A stretch of 12,159 bases of DNA from an uncultured Atopobium sp. (GTDB lineage: Bacteria; Actinomycetota; Coriobacteriia; Coriobacteriales; Atopobiaceae). Below, in pieces: positions 1 to 7,402 of the stretch. Within the stretch, counting starts at the first letter, position 1; each line of letters begins with the position of its first letter. A program made the position numbers and the translations under genes. Location of the stretch: positions 1 through 12,159 of the forward strand of contig CALBBS010000277.1 in NCBI GenBank assembly GCA_937926845.1, written 5' to 3'. Below the pieces are notes generated by a model, which was given only the letters and a program-made list of their open reading frames with translations, was not told the DNA's origin and made no database searches.

Positions 1-1
1 C

Positions 2-583
2 ACCCCTGAGCCGCCTGCAAACCTGGATGGCAAACGTGTCCGTGCGCATGCAGCTCTCTTGAGAGATGGCAATGTCCTTAAACATGAATCGGGTGAGCTG
101 CTTTTTAGACCGTTTGGACTCTCGGGAATCATGATTTTTAACTTGTCCCGCACCGCTCTTCCAGGTGATGTGCTTGAGATTGACCTTCTCCCCCAGCTTA
201 CAGATGAAGAAGTTGCGGTAGCTATAGAAGCTCACACCACCGACGGTCTTCTGGACCCACAGATTGCCGCTTACCTGGGCACCCATGACTCAGTTGAAAC
301 CACGGTTGCCAAAGCGCACAAAATGACTTTTATTGTCACCGGAACGTCTTCCAAAGTTGTCCCACAGGTCTGTGTTGGTGGTATTTCCGTTGAACAAGTG
401 AGTGCAGACACACTTGAGGCGCGCAGCATTCCAGGTCTGTTTATTGCAGGAGAAGCCCTTGATATTGACGCGCAATGTGGAGGATTTAACCTCTCGTGGG
501 CGTGGAAGAGCGGTATGGTTGCCGGTCTGGCTGCCGCAAAAAGCGCTGGTCAGAATTGCGAATCTTTGAAAGAGGACAACTAA
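2..583 (+). CDS. HI0933/BaiN-like NAD(P)/FAD-dependent oxidoreductase, C-terminal part (5' end outside window)
   Basis: The frame is open from the first base of the window (193 residues seen), so the N-terminal FAD-binding Rossmann part lies upstream; the TTG at 59 is internal. Residues 31-50 carry the family block with GLSGIMIFNLSR. The end holds PGLFIAGEALDIDAQCGGFN followed by LSWAWKSGMVAG, the C-terminal FAD-contacting block typical of HI0933/YhiN/BaiN flavoproteins. In that family the protein is a soluble flavoprotein; BaiN acts in bile-acid metabolism of gut clostridia, but most members have no proven substrate, so none is assigned here. The stop at 581-583 is one base before the ATG of the next flavoprotein gene, so the two are probably translated from one mRNA. 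The family call is firm; the physiological role is unknown. Confidence 0.88.
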   Translation, partial: TPEPPANLDGKRVRAHAALLRDGNVLKHESGELLFRPFGLSGIMIFNLSRTALPGDVLEIDLLPQLTDEEVAVAIEAHTTDGLLDPQIAAYLGTHDSVETTVAKAHKMTFIVTGTSSKVVPQVCVGGISVEQVSADTLEARSIPGLFIAGEALDIDAQCGGFNLSWAWKSGMVAGLAAAKSAGQNCESLKEDN

Positions 584-584
584 C

Positions 585-2255
585 ATGCTGGAAGTATCAA
601 ACATTAAAGTTCATGTTGCTCCTCTTTGTAAGCATCCTGCTAAAGAATCAAAGGTGGGGTTTGACGCGCTGCTTCGCGCTCTCCGAGTCTCTGCGGATGA
701 GGTTACCTCATATGAGCTGCATAAACGCTCAATTGATGCACGTAAAAGAAACGATATTGTTCTTATTCTCACCTACCACGTAAACCTTAAAGGTGGGCCT
801 GCTGCGGAACAAAAACTCCTTAACAAGATTCAAGGCAAACCTGCGGCAAAGCATATCAAGCTTGCTGAGGCAAATGCTTTTACGCTTCCCAAAGCAAAGC
901 AACCTGCTCCCTCAGAGAATCGTCCCGTTGTTGTAGGAGCAGGATGTGCAGGCTTGTTCTGTGCGCTTACGCTTGCCAAGGCTGGTCTTAATCCCCTGCT
1001 TATTGAGCGCGGAGATGATGCAGCACGAAGAACTGCAGCGGTAGAGCATCATAATCAAACGGGTCAGCTAGATATTGAGAGCAACATCCAATTTGGTCTT
1101 GGTGGTGCTGGTACATTCTCTGACGGCAAGCTCAACACGGGTACCAAAAGTGCTTCTCACCGCTTTATTCTTGAGACTTTTGTAAAAGCAGGTGCACAGA
1201 AAAACATTTTATGGGATGCAAAACCCCATGTAGGAAGTGATGTTCTTCCTGCTGTTGTGACCAACATTGTCACAATGATTGAAGAGGCTGGCGGAACTGT
1301 ATTATTTAGGACAAAACTCGCCTCCCTAGAGCGAGCCTCAGATGGCTCTCTTTCTGCAATTCAGGTTGAGAAGACCAATCCAGACGGCTCAACTCAAACT
1401 GAAACCATAAAGACTCGCACAATGATTCTTGCGACTGGTCACTCAAGTAGAGACACATATGTCATGCTCAAAGACAAAGGTATTTCTATGGAGAGAAAAA
1501 CCTTTGCTATGGGTGTGCGAATTGAGCATCTTCAGTCTCAAATCAATAAATCGTTGTACGGTCCCGAGGCAACCAATCCCGTACTTGGAGCGGCTCCCTA
1601 TAAGCTTTCTGTTCATCTTCCCTCTGGTAGGAGTGCTTTCTCATTCTGCATGTGTCCTGGTGGCTATGTTGTTTCTGCAGCTAGCGAGAAGGACGGCGTA
1701 GTTACAAACGGCATGAGCTTATCTGACCGCGCAGGCAAAAATGCCAACTCCGGCCTGTTAGCTAACGTCTATCCAGAAGACCTACCAGGAGACGACGTAC
1801 TCGCTGGCATTGAGCTGCAACGCTCTTGTGAGCAAGCAGCTTTTAAAGCAGGCGGCGGCGCTTATGTTGCTCCTGCTCAGCTGGTTGGTGACTTTCTAAA
1901 CAAGAAAGCTTCTACTGGACCGCGTTCGGTAAAACCAACGTACCCACGTGGCGTTACCTGGACCTCGCTTGAAGGCTGTCTGCCTCCCTACATCCTACAA
2001 ACCTTGCGAGAAGCCCTTCCAGTTATGGACAAAAAGCTTCATGGTTTTGCTCATCCCGATGCTGTGCTTACGGGTGTTGAAACAAGATCAAGCTCTCCTG
2101 TAAGAATTACTCGCGATGAAACAGGACAGAGCATTAACACTCCAGGTGTATGGCCTGTAGGTGAAGGTGCTGGCTATGCGGGCGGCATCATGAGTGCTGC
2201 TGCAGATGGCATTAGAATGGCTGAGTTTGTAGTAGAGCACTACAACAACGCTTAG
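585..2255 (+). CDS. COG2509-type FAD-dependent dehydrogenase (uncharacterised flavoprotein)
   Basis: This is a complete 556-residue protein. The ATG at 585 is preceded by AGAGGA with 8 bases of spacing and follows the previous stop by one base, suggesting translational coupling. Residues 1-105 form the small N-terminal domain of this family, with the DARKRNDI block near 51-58. A dinucleotide-binding motif GAGCAG sits at 118-123, with the acidic ribose-binding residue E141 at the end of the second strand. The family hallmark FGLGGAGTFSDGKLNTG is at 170-186, and the C-terminal FAD-contacting block GVWPVGEGAGYAGGIMSAA at 521-539. No signal peptide or membrane span is seen, so it should be cytoplasmic. 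The length fits the family (about 460-560). Substrate and electron partner are not known for the family. Pairing with another flavoprotein suggests a shared redox role, but this is inference. Its last four bases overlap the end of uvrB on the other strand. Confidence 0.9.
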   Translation: MLEVSNIKVHVAPLCKHPAKESKVGFDALLRALRVSADEVTSYELHKRSIDARKRNDIVLILTYHVNLKGGPAAEQKLLNKIQGKPAAKHIKLAEANAFTLPKAKQPAPSENRPVVVGAGCAGLFCALTLAKAGLNPLLIERGDDAARRTAAVEHHNQTGQLDIESNIQFGLGGAGTFSDGKLNTGTKSASHRFILETFVKAGAQKNILWDAKPHVGSDVLPAVVTNIVTMIEEAGGTVLFRTKLASLERASDGSLSAIQVEKTNPDGSTQTETIKTRTMILATGHSSRDTYVMLKDKGISMERKTFAMGVRIEHLQSQINKSLYGPEATNPVLGAAPYKLSVHLPSGRSAFSFCMCPGGYVVSAASEKDGVVTNGMSLSDRAGKNANSGLLANVYPEDLPGDDVLAGIELQRSCEQAAFKAGGGAYVAPAQLVGDFLNKKASTGPRSVKPTYPRGVTWTSLEGCLPPYILQTLREALPVMDKKLHGFAHPDAVLTGVETRSSSPVRITRDETGQSINTPGVWPVGEGAGYAGGIMSAAADGIRMAEFVVEHYNNA

Positions 2256-2259
2256 TGCT
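2236..2259. repeat. Inverted repeat across the two convergent stop codons
   Basis: AGCACTA (2236-2242) and TAGTGCT (2253-2259) are a perfect 7-bp inverted repeat with a 10-base loop. It spans the end of the flavoprotein gene and the end of uvrB. No U-tract follows on either strand, so this is at best a weak bidirectional 3'-end hairpin; chance pairing is possible. Confidence 0.3.
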
Positions 2260-4492
2260 TGCCTCTATAACGTCTGCGAGTTGCGTGAGCACTGCCCTTT
2301 CTAGCTCCTGTTTTAAGCCTCTTGATAACATCATCTGATGTAGTGCCTTCAAGCTGGCTTCTAATGGCTACAATCTGATCTCTGAGCTCTGCTGCATGTT
2401 CATAATCCATTGACGCAGAAGCTTCTGCCATCTCTGCTTCCATACCAGAAAGCATAGCCTCAACCTCTGAGCGCGGAAGATTTTGAAGCTCTTCAGCAAG
2501 CAATTCTGCAGGCATCTCAAGAATTGATTCTTGCTGCTCTTCAAGCGAATCTTCGTCATCAGAAGCGGTATAGAACTCTCCGTTTTTGCGCTTACGCTTA
2601 TCAACGTTTTCTGAAGCTTCAGCAATAAAGCCTGCAATATCCGTAATGGATTTCTTAACGGTCTTAGGTACAATACCGTGCTCTTTGTTAAACGCTTCCT
2701 GAATTTCTCGGCGCCTTTTTGTCTCATCTATAGCAATGCGCATAGAATCAGTAATCTTATCGGCATACATAATGACCTGGCCAGAAGCGTTTCTTGCCGC
2801 TCTGCCCATAGTCTGAATAAGAGACCTTCTGTTTCTTAAGAAGCCCTCTTTATCTGCATCAAGAATTGCTACGAGAGAAACCTCTGGAATATCAAGTCCT
2901 TCTCGCAAAAGATTAATTCCAACCAGCACGTCAATCTTTCCCTGACGCAAATCTCTAATGATTTCTACGCGGTCAAGCGTAGCGGTATCCGAGTGCATAT
3001 AATTGACTTTAATGCCCTCATCTAACAGGTGATCTGTAAGATCTTCTGCCATTCTTTTAGTGAGCGTAGTAACAAGAACGCGTTCTTTTTTTGCCACTCT
3101 CTCTTTGACCTCTGAAATAAGATCATCAATCTGACCTCTTACTGGCCTGACATCAATCTTTGGATCGAGAAGGCCAGTTGGACGAATAATCTGCTCAACC
3201 TGTTGCTGGGCAACCGTCTCTTCGTAGTCTCCAGGAGTTGCAGAGACGTAAATAAACTGTGGAATACGTCCCTCAAATTCGTCAAATCTGAGCGGCCTGT
3301 TATCAAGTGCAGAAGGAAGTCTAAATCCGTGATCTACCAGCGTAACCTTACGAGACCTATCACCCTCATACATACCTCTTATTTGAGGAACGGTAACGTG
3401 TGACTCATCAATGATGCAAATCATGTCTTTAGGGAAATAATCAATAAGCGTATAGGGAGGCTCACCGGGAGCACGCCCATCTAAATGGCGCGAGTAGTTC
3501 TCAATACCATTGCAATAACCCATGGTCTCAAGCATCTCTAGATCATAGTTTGTCCTCTGAGCAAGACGCTGAGCTTCTAGCAATTTATCGTTTTCTTTAA
3601 GCTCTTTAACACGAGCTTCCATCTCTTCCGAGATGGTTGTAAGAGCATGGGTAATCTTTGGACGCTCAGTAACGTAGTGAGATGCTGGCCAAATTGGAAT
3701 AGCATCAAACTCTCTAAGCACTTCTCCCGTTACATTGCTAACCTCTGAAATACTTTCTACTTCATCACCAAAGAACTCAATACGCAGCGGATTTTCTGCA
3801 TACGGTGGGAACACATCAACAACGTCTCCACGAACCCTAAACATACCGCGCTGAAGATCGTAATCATTTCTATCGTACTGGACATCAATAAGATCTTTAA
3901 TAAAATCATCGCGCTCAAGAGGAACGGATTTATCTACATTAGGTGCAAGACCTGCATAATCTTGAGGGCTGCCAATACCATATATACACGATACGGATGC
4001 AACTACAATGACATCTCGTCTAGATAGAAGCGATGAAGTTGCCTGGTGACGGAGCTTCTCTACCTCTTCGTTGATGGAAGCATCTTTTTCTATGTACGTA
4101 TCAGACTGCGGAACATATGCCTCTGGCTGGTAGTAGTCATAGTACGAGACAAAGTACACAACAGCGTTGTTAGGAAAGAGCTCCTTCATCTCTGAGGCAA
4201 CCTGTGCAGCTAGTGTTTTATTGGGCTCCATAATAAGCGTGGGGCGGTTGAGCTTCTCGATAGTTTTAGCCATAGAGAAGGTCTTACCCGAACCCGTAAC
4301 ACCTAAGAGCGTCTGGTACCTGAGCCCGTCTTCAATTCCTTGGGCAAGCTTTTCTATTGCCTGTGGCTGATCACCTGCGGGTTCAAAAGGAGATACTACC
4401 TGAAGCTTCTCTTTTCCTGCTTCACGACCAAATCGGCGCAGTTCAGCACCTATATATTCTTTATGTTGATCTTCAGCATGAGATGCATCCAT
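2252..4492 (-). CDS. uvrB: UvrB, excinuclease ABC subunit B
   Basis: UvrB is the damage-verifying subunit of the UvrABC nucleotide excision repair complex. It is loaded by UvrA, opens the duplex with its beta-hairpin using ATP, then recruits UvrC. The 746-residue product has Walker A GVTGSGKT at 64-71, the tyrosine-rich beta-hairpin YYDYYQPEAYVP at 117-128, Walker B DESHVT at 362-367, SATPGDYE at 417-424, helicase motif V/VI blocks GINLLREGLDIPEV (525-538) and QTMGRAARN (560-568), and a C-terminal UVR domain near 677-715 that contacts UvrC. It is somewhat longer than usual: about 30 extra N-terminal residues, an acidic linker near 643-657 and a basic tail after 725. The ATG start has a strong AAGGAG 6 bases upstream (4499-4504). 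The stop overlaps that of the convergent flavoprotein gene. A possible LexA site lies just upstream, in keeping with SOS control of uvrB elsewhere. Confidence 0.98.
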   Translation of the reverse strand: MDASHAEDQHKEYIGAELRRFGREAGKEKLQVVSPFEPAGDQPQAIEKLAQGIEDGLRYQTLLGVTGSGKTFSMAKTIEKLNRPTLIMEPNKTLAAQVASEMKELFPNNAVVYFVSYYDYYQPEAYVPQSDTYIEKDASINEEVEKLRHQATSSLLSRRDVIVVASVSCIYGIGSPQDYAGLAPNVDKSVPLERDDFIKDLIDVQYDRNDYDLQRGMFRVRGDVVDVFPPYAENPLRIEFFGDEVESISEVSNVTGEVLREFDAIPIWPASHYVTERPKITHALTTISEEMEARVKELKENDKLLEAQRLAQRTNYDLEMLETMGYCNGIENYSRHLDGRAPGEPPYTLIDYFPKDMICIIDESHVTVPQIRGMYEGDRSRKVTLVDHGFRLPSALDNRPLRFDEFEGRIPQFIYVSATPGDYEETVAQQQVEQIIRPTGLLDPKIDVRPVRGQIDDLISEVKERVAKKERVLVTTLTKRMAEDLTDHLLDEGIKVNYMHSDTATLDRVEIIRDLRQGKIDVLVGINLLREGLDIPEVSLVAILDADKEGFLRNRRSLIQTMGRAARNASGQVIMYADKITDSMRIAIDETKRRREIQEAFNKEHGIVPKTVKKSITDIAGFIAEASENVDKRKRKNGEFYTASDDEDSLEEQQESILEMPAELLAEELQNLPRSEVEAMLSGMEAEMAEASASMDYEHAAELRDQIVAIRSQLEGTTSDDVIKRLKTGARKGSAHATRRRYRGKH

Positions 4493-4517
4493 GAGATTCT
4501 CCTTTTCTTGTGAAAGT

Positions 4518-4545
4518 AGTATACCCCACTTCTCAAAACTGAAAC
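4518..4545 (-). promoter_or_regulatory. Candidate uvrB promoter
   Basis: Reading the minus strand, TATACT (complement of 4518-4523) is a good -10 box. GTTTCA (complement of 4540-4545), with 16 bases of spacing, is a weak -35 box (3 of 6 to TTGACA). Transcription would begin near 4511, giving a short leader that still contains the AAGGAG site. The assignment is by motif only. Confidence 0.45.
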
Positions 4546-4553
4546 ACTTGTTC
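4542..4553. promoter_or_regulatory. LexA/SOS-box-like operator upstream of uvrB
   Basis: AAAC-ACTT-GTTC differs by one base from the GAAC-N4-GTTC core bound by LexA in Gram-positive bacteria and actinobacteria. Against the wider mycobacterial form TCGAAC-N4-GTTCGA it matches 9 of 12 fixed positions. It overlaps the proposed -35 region of uvrB, where a repressor would block RNA polymerase, and uvrB is a common SOS gene. Sites this short can occur by chance, and the window does not show whether the genome encodes LexA. Confidence 0.4.
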
Positions 4554-4590
4554 TATACTATTTCTAAATTGCAGTATAGTTTCAAAGTGT
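4544..4590. repeat. Two-part inverted repeat in the divergent uvrB / TPR-gene region
   Basis: Nested arms ACACTT (4544-4549) plus CTATACT (4553-4559) face AGTATAG (4573-4579) plus AAGTGT (4585-4590). The central spacer is 13 bases, and the gaps between arm parts are 3 and 5 bases. Each inner arm contains TATACT, a -10-like hexamer, one on each strand and facing each other. It could be a protein-binding dyad or overlapping promoter elements; no regulator is identified. Confidence 0.4.
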
Positions 4591-4618
4591 GACGGGTAAT
4601 AAATACATTACCTATATG
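4589..4618 (+). promoter_or_regulatory. Candidate promoter and small dyad upstream of the TPR gene
   Basis: GTGACG (4589-4594) and TATATG (4613-4618), 18 bases apart, are each a 4-of-6 match to the -35 and -10 consensus. Between them lies a perfect inverted repeat GGTAAT (4595-4600) / ATTACC (4607-4612) with a 6-base spacer, where a repressor site would be expected. A start near 4625 would give a leader of about 45 bases. This is weak, motif-only evidence. Confidence 0.25.
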
Positions 4619-4668
4619 CGTTAAACTAGCATTTAAATAAATAAGTTACATCAGATAAAGGGGATACC

Positions 4669-6753
4669 TTGGGCGTCTCAGATCTTTTCTCTCTAAATAA
4701 AGCTTCAAAGCAACCTCAGGATTCTATCCTAGAGAATATTTTGCTGCGCTCAAATAATGTCATTGCCGCTCTTAAAGACCTTGTTGCAAACAATCAGATT
4801 GCAGAGGCTGGTCTTCAAGAGATGCTGATGCGCTCTAAAAATCTCGAGAATACCAATCTGCCCAAGGGAGATGTTCATAAGCTGGACAGAACGGGTCGCT
4901 GGTGGTTCAACGCTAACACAATGGAGTGCGCACCAGAAGAGTACGATGCTTTTATTGCAACAGAAGCAATCCTCAACATTTCACAAGATGTTGAAGCCCT
5001 AAAGAATACACATGCTTCTGAGACAGATCTTCAGCTTGTTCGTACTACCCTCTCGCAGGTAGCAAGTCTCATGCCCAAGTCAGCTTCTCTTTCTGAGCAG
5101 GTTGCTCCTTTTAGCGGTAACGCTGATGGCAGCTCAGACTGGATGAAGCGCCTCTGGTTTGCCAACTATGTTGAGAACACGCCATTCCCTTTTAGAATGG
5201 TGTATAACTTCTCCTACAATCCACAACTTGATATTTTGGTATTTGAGTTCTTTGTAGCTCGTCCTCGCTGCTTTAGCTTCTTATCTGCAGAAAAGGCAGA
5301 GCAAATTGCAGCGGCACGCGCTTACGCACTGCGTACGTCTCTTTGCGTGGCCCGCATGGCACTTCAAAGCTGCAAAATCTCTCGCGTCTGCATCAATGGC
5401 AGCCTGCGTGGAGAAGAGCGCATTGTCCTATCTATGGACTTAAACGAGGCTGCCCTTGCTCGCCTCCTGCCTACTGCAGCAAACACTCAAATTGACGGCA
5501 ACAGCTTCCCACAAGATCCAGCACTCAGGGTTTCTTTTGACCCTGAAGGTTGGTTTAGCGAGGTTGAGCCTTTTATGAAGCCAACAGATGAGTGGGTTTC
5601 TCCTCGTAGCTTCTTTGAAATGCCAGACCTGTCTGATCGTCCTTGTTCACCAGCAGTTACTGCTGTTTGTGGAGCCCAAAAAGTAAGCGATCTTGGGTAC
5701 TCTGAGGCATCTCACCGCATTAGACTTTGGAACACCACTCTCAACAACATTCCAAAAGATTCTTCTACTGCAGATGCAGTTGGTAAATTTGAGGAAGCAA
5801 AAGCTTCAACTTCTGATATTTACGCCATTGAAGGCTTTGATAGAGTCATCCATGGCTTGGTTGAGGGTACCATCGATTTCTCGGACAGAAGGTCTATGGC
5901 TGAGAAATTCCTCTTTGGTTCGCCTTTGCAAAAAACGCTTCAATCCATAAATAACATCATGGATGGAGAGCCAGATGCAGACGCTCTAGAAAAGGTGCTT
6001 ACAGAGCTTGAGTCTCAGGTTTCACCAACCCTTGATATGGGTCTCTATCTGGATGACTCTGATTCTATCTACAGATATTTTGATTCCCTCTCAGAGCGCG
6101 TAGCTTATAACCTTGCATTCCCCAATGAGCCAAGAAAACTGGTGCTTATTCCAGACACCTATTTTATGTCTTTAGCAAGAATGGCTCGCGCCTACAACCT
6201 GCTTGAACAGCCAGAAAAAGCAGAACGCTATGCACAAGAAGCCCACAGAATCTCTCCTTTGGGAATTGATGCAACGCTACTATTGGTAAGAACATTAGAA
6301 GACCAGTCAAAAGTCTTTGAGGCTGCAAAGCTGCTCAAAGACCTTATCGCACATATTTTCTCCAGCTCAGATGTTGCTCTGGTGTACTATCGCCTGGCCT
6401 ATATGGAGTGGAAGCTAGGACGCTCTGACCTTTGTGCAGCTTGCTATCAAATGGCAATAATCATCGGTGGAAGTGTTGCTCAGCCTGCAAAAGAAGAGCT
6501 TGAAGACCTTCTCAAGGCAGACGCTTCTGTTAAGAAACTAGATACCCCTCAAGAGGTCTTCTCGTTCCTTAAGCAAAATGGTGTTCCTGTCTTTGACCAG
6601 AAGGCTGTGTTTAACAAGGCAGTTGCTATTGGCAGCGCATGTGTTAACGATGGCATTTATTGTGTTGGCCAAAACATGCTCAAGAATTGCCTTGAAATTA
6701 CCTTTGACGATGCAGCTGCCAAGGTAGAGAGTTCACTGAGGACACCCTTCTAG
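4669..6753 (+). CDS. TPR-like repeat protein of unknown function
   Basis: I do not recognise this 694-residue protein as a named family. The TTG start at 4669 is chosen because AAAGGGG lies 5 bases upstream (4657-4663) and no better start is near. No signal peptide or membrane helix is visible, so it should be cytoplasmic. The N-terminal third has a short helical part, then RTGRWWFNANTMECAPEEYD around 74-93 and a mixed alpha/beta block near 155-295. The C-terminal part has paired helices that read as TPR units: about 498-531 (with the NLLEQPEKAERYAQEAHRISP pattern, turn proline at 530), 536-566 and 569-600. TPRs usually form protein-binding surfaces. The gene stands alone on the plus strand, divergent from uvrB and convergent with coaE, so its neighbours give no clear function. 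Codon use looks like that of the other genes, with no sign of recent transfer. Confidence 0.85.
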   Translation: MGVSDLFSLNKASKQPQDSILENILLRSNNVIAALKDLVANNQIAEAGLQEMLMRSKNLENTNLPKGDVHKLDRTGRWWFNANTMECAPEEYDAFIATEAILNISQDVEALKNTHASETDLQLVRTTLSQVASLMPKSASLSEQVAPFSGNADGSSDWMKRLWFANYVENTPFPFRMVYNFSYNPQLDILVFEFFVARPRCFSFLSAEKAEQIAAARAYALRTSLCVARMALQSCKISRVCINGSLRGEERIVLSMDLNEAALARLLPTAANTQIDGNSFPQDPALRVSFDPEGWFSEVEPFMKPTDEWVSPRSFFEMPDLSDRPCSPAVTAVCGAQKVSDLGYSEASHRIRLWNTTLNNIPKDSSTADAVGKFEEAKASTSDIYAIEGFDRVIHGLVEGTIDFSDRRSMAEKFLFGSPLQKTLQSINNIMDGEPDADALEKVLTELESQVSPTLDMGLYLDDSDSIYRYFDSLSERVAYNLAFPNEPRKLVLIPDTYFMSLARMARAYNLLEQPEKAERYAQEAHRISPLGIDATLLLVRTLEDQSKVFEAAKLLKDLIAHIFSSSDVALVYYRLAYMEWKLGRSDLCAACYQMAIIIGGSVAQPAKEELEDLLKADASVKKLDTPQEVFSFLKQNGVPVFDQKAVFNKAVAIGSACVNDGIYCVGQNMLKNCLEITFDDAAAKVESSLRTPF

Positions 6754-6760
6754 AGACCGC

Positions 6761-6783
6761 GCACGTAAGCTATAACTTATTGC
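6761..6783. repeat. Imperfect hairpin between convergent TPR gene and coaE
   Basis: GCA-C-GTAAG (6761-6769) can pair with CTTAT-TGC (6776-6783): about 8 pairs with one bulged C, one G-T pair and a 6-base loop. It covers the coaE stop and lies 8 bases after the TPR stop. No U-tract follows on either strand, so a terminator role is only possible. Confidence 0.25.
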
Positions 6784-7391
6784 TCTGAATGCTGGTTAAA
6801 CCGAGCGTTTAACCAAAGCTCTACCTGTGCTTTAAGATCATCAAGGCCTTCAGAGTTTACAAACACCGTATCTGCCTGATTACGCAAATACGTATCGGAA
6901 GGCTGATGCGCTATACGCTGCTCAAACTCTTGACGAGAAGATCCTCGCTGTTCAGCGCGTTCTGCTCTCAGTTCCAAAGGTGCTACAACAACGACAACTT
7001 CATCAACAAGCTCAAGCAAGTCTTCAACGCGGTCAAGCAGCGGAACCTCTACAAAGCAGAACTGAGCATCTGCAGCAGGAGCCTCTTTTGTAAGGAATTG
7101 ACGCATATATTCCCTGATAAAAGGCATCTCAAGGTCTTCTAAGAGCTCAGCAGATTCTCTAGTGGCAAAAGCCCTACGACCAAGCTCTCGCCTATTAATC
7201 TCATGAGTAACGGGGTCCAACAAATCGTTACCAAAAGCCTCTGCCACACGATACGTACACTCGCATCCAGGTCTCAGAAGTCTACGAGAAACCTCATCAA
7301 GGTCAAAGCGCAGACCACCTGCTGCTTCAAACATTTTAGAAACAGTTGATTTACCAGACGCCATTCCGCCGGCGAGAATTACCTTGTACAT
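6777..7391 (-). CDS. coaE: Dephospho-CoA kinase
   Basis: CoaE phosphorylates the 3'-hydroxyl of dephospho-CoA with ATP, the last step of coenzyme A synthesis, in the cytoplasm. The 204-residue product has the P-loop GGMASGKST at 8-16 and FDLDEVSRRLL soon after (the DxD-type acidic motif of the family). FVEVPLL sits mid-protein, then the lid region QRGSSRQEFEQRIAHQPSD with its conserved arginines, and ADTVFVNSEG near the end. Length fits (about 195-210). A GTG at 7400 would add three residues, but the AGGAG at 7404-7400 overlaps that codon; it sits at ideal distance (8 bases) from the ATG at 7391, so the ATG is preferred. It lies 11 bases after the ABC ATPase stop, and its ribosome site is built into that stop, so it is probably transcribed with the ABC genes. 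Confidence 0.95.
   Translation of the reverse strand: MYKVILAGGMASGKSTVSKMFEAAGGLRFDLDEVSRRLLRPGCECTYRVAEAFGNDLLDPVTHEINRRELGRRAFATRESAELLEDLEMPFIREYMRQFLTKEAPAADAQFCFVEVPLLDRVEDLLELVDEVVVVVAPLELRAERAEQRGSSRQEFEQRIAHQPSDTYLRNQADTVFVNSEGLDDLKAQVELWLNARFNQHSEQ
6793..6815. terminator. Perfect 9-bp inverted repeat at the coaE 3' end; possible weak bidirectional terminator
   Basis: TGGTTAAAC (6793-6801) and GTTTAACCA (6807-6815) form a perfect 9-bp stem with the 5-base loop CGAGC. It lies inside the last coaE codons and about 40 bases after the convergent TPR stop, so it could fold in either transcript. It lacks a following U-tract on both strands, which argues against a classical intrinsic terminator. 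Confidence 0.35.
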
Positions 7392-7402
7392 GTAGTTCAC
7401 TC

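Noticed and set aside
59..583. TTG at 59 as the start of the first flavoprotein
   Set aside because: The frame is open to the window edge, the upstream residues fit the family, and the product would lack its FAD-binding N-terminus; the gene simply begins outside the window.
6777..7400. coaE starting at GTG 7400
   Set aside because: The AGGAG ribosome site overlaps that codon but is ideally spaced for the ATG at 7391.
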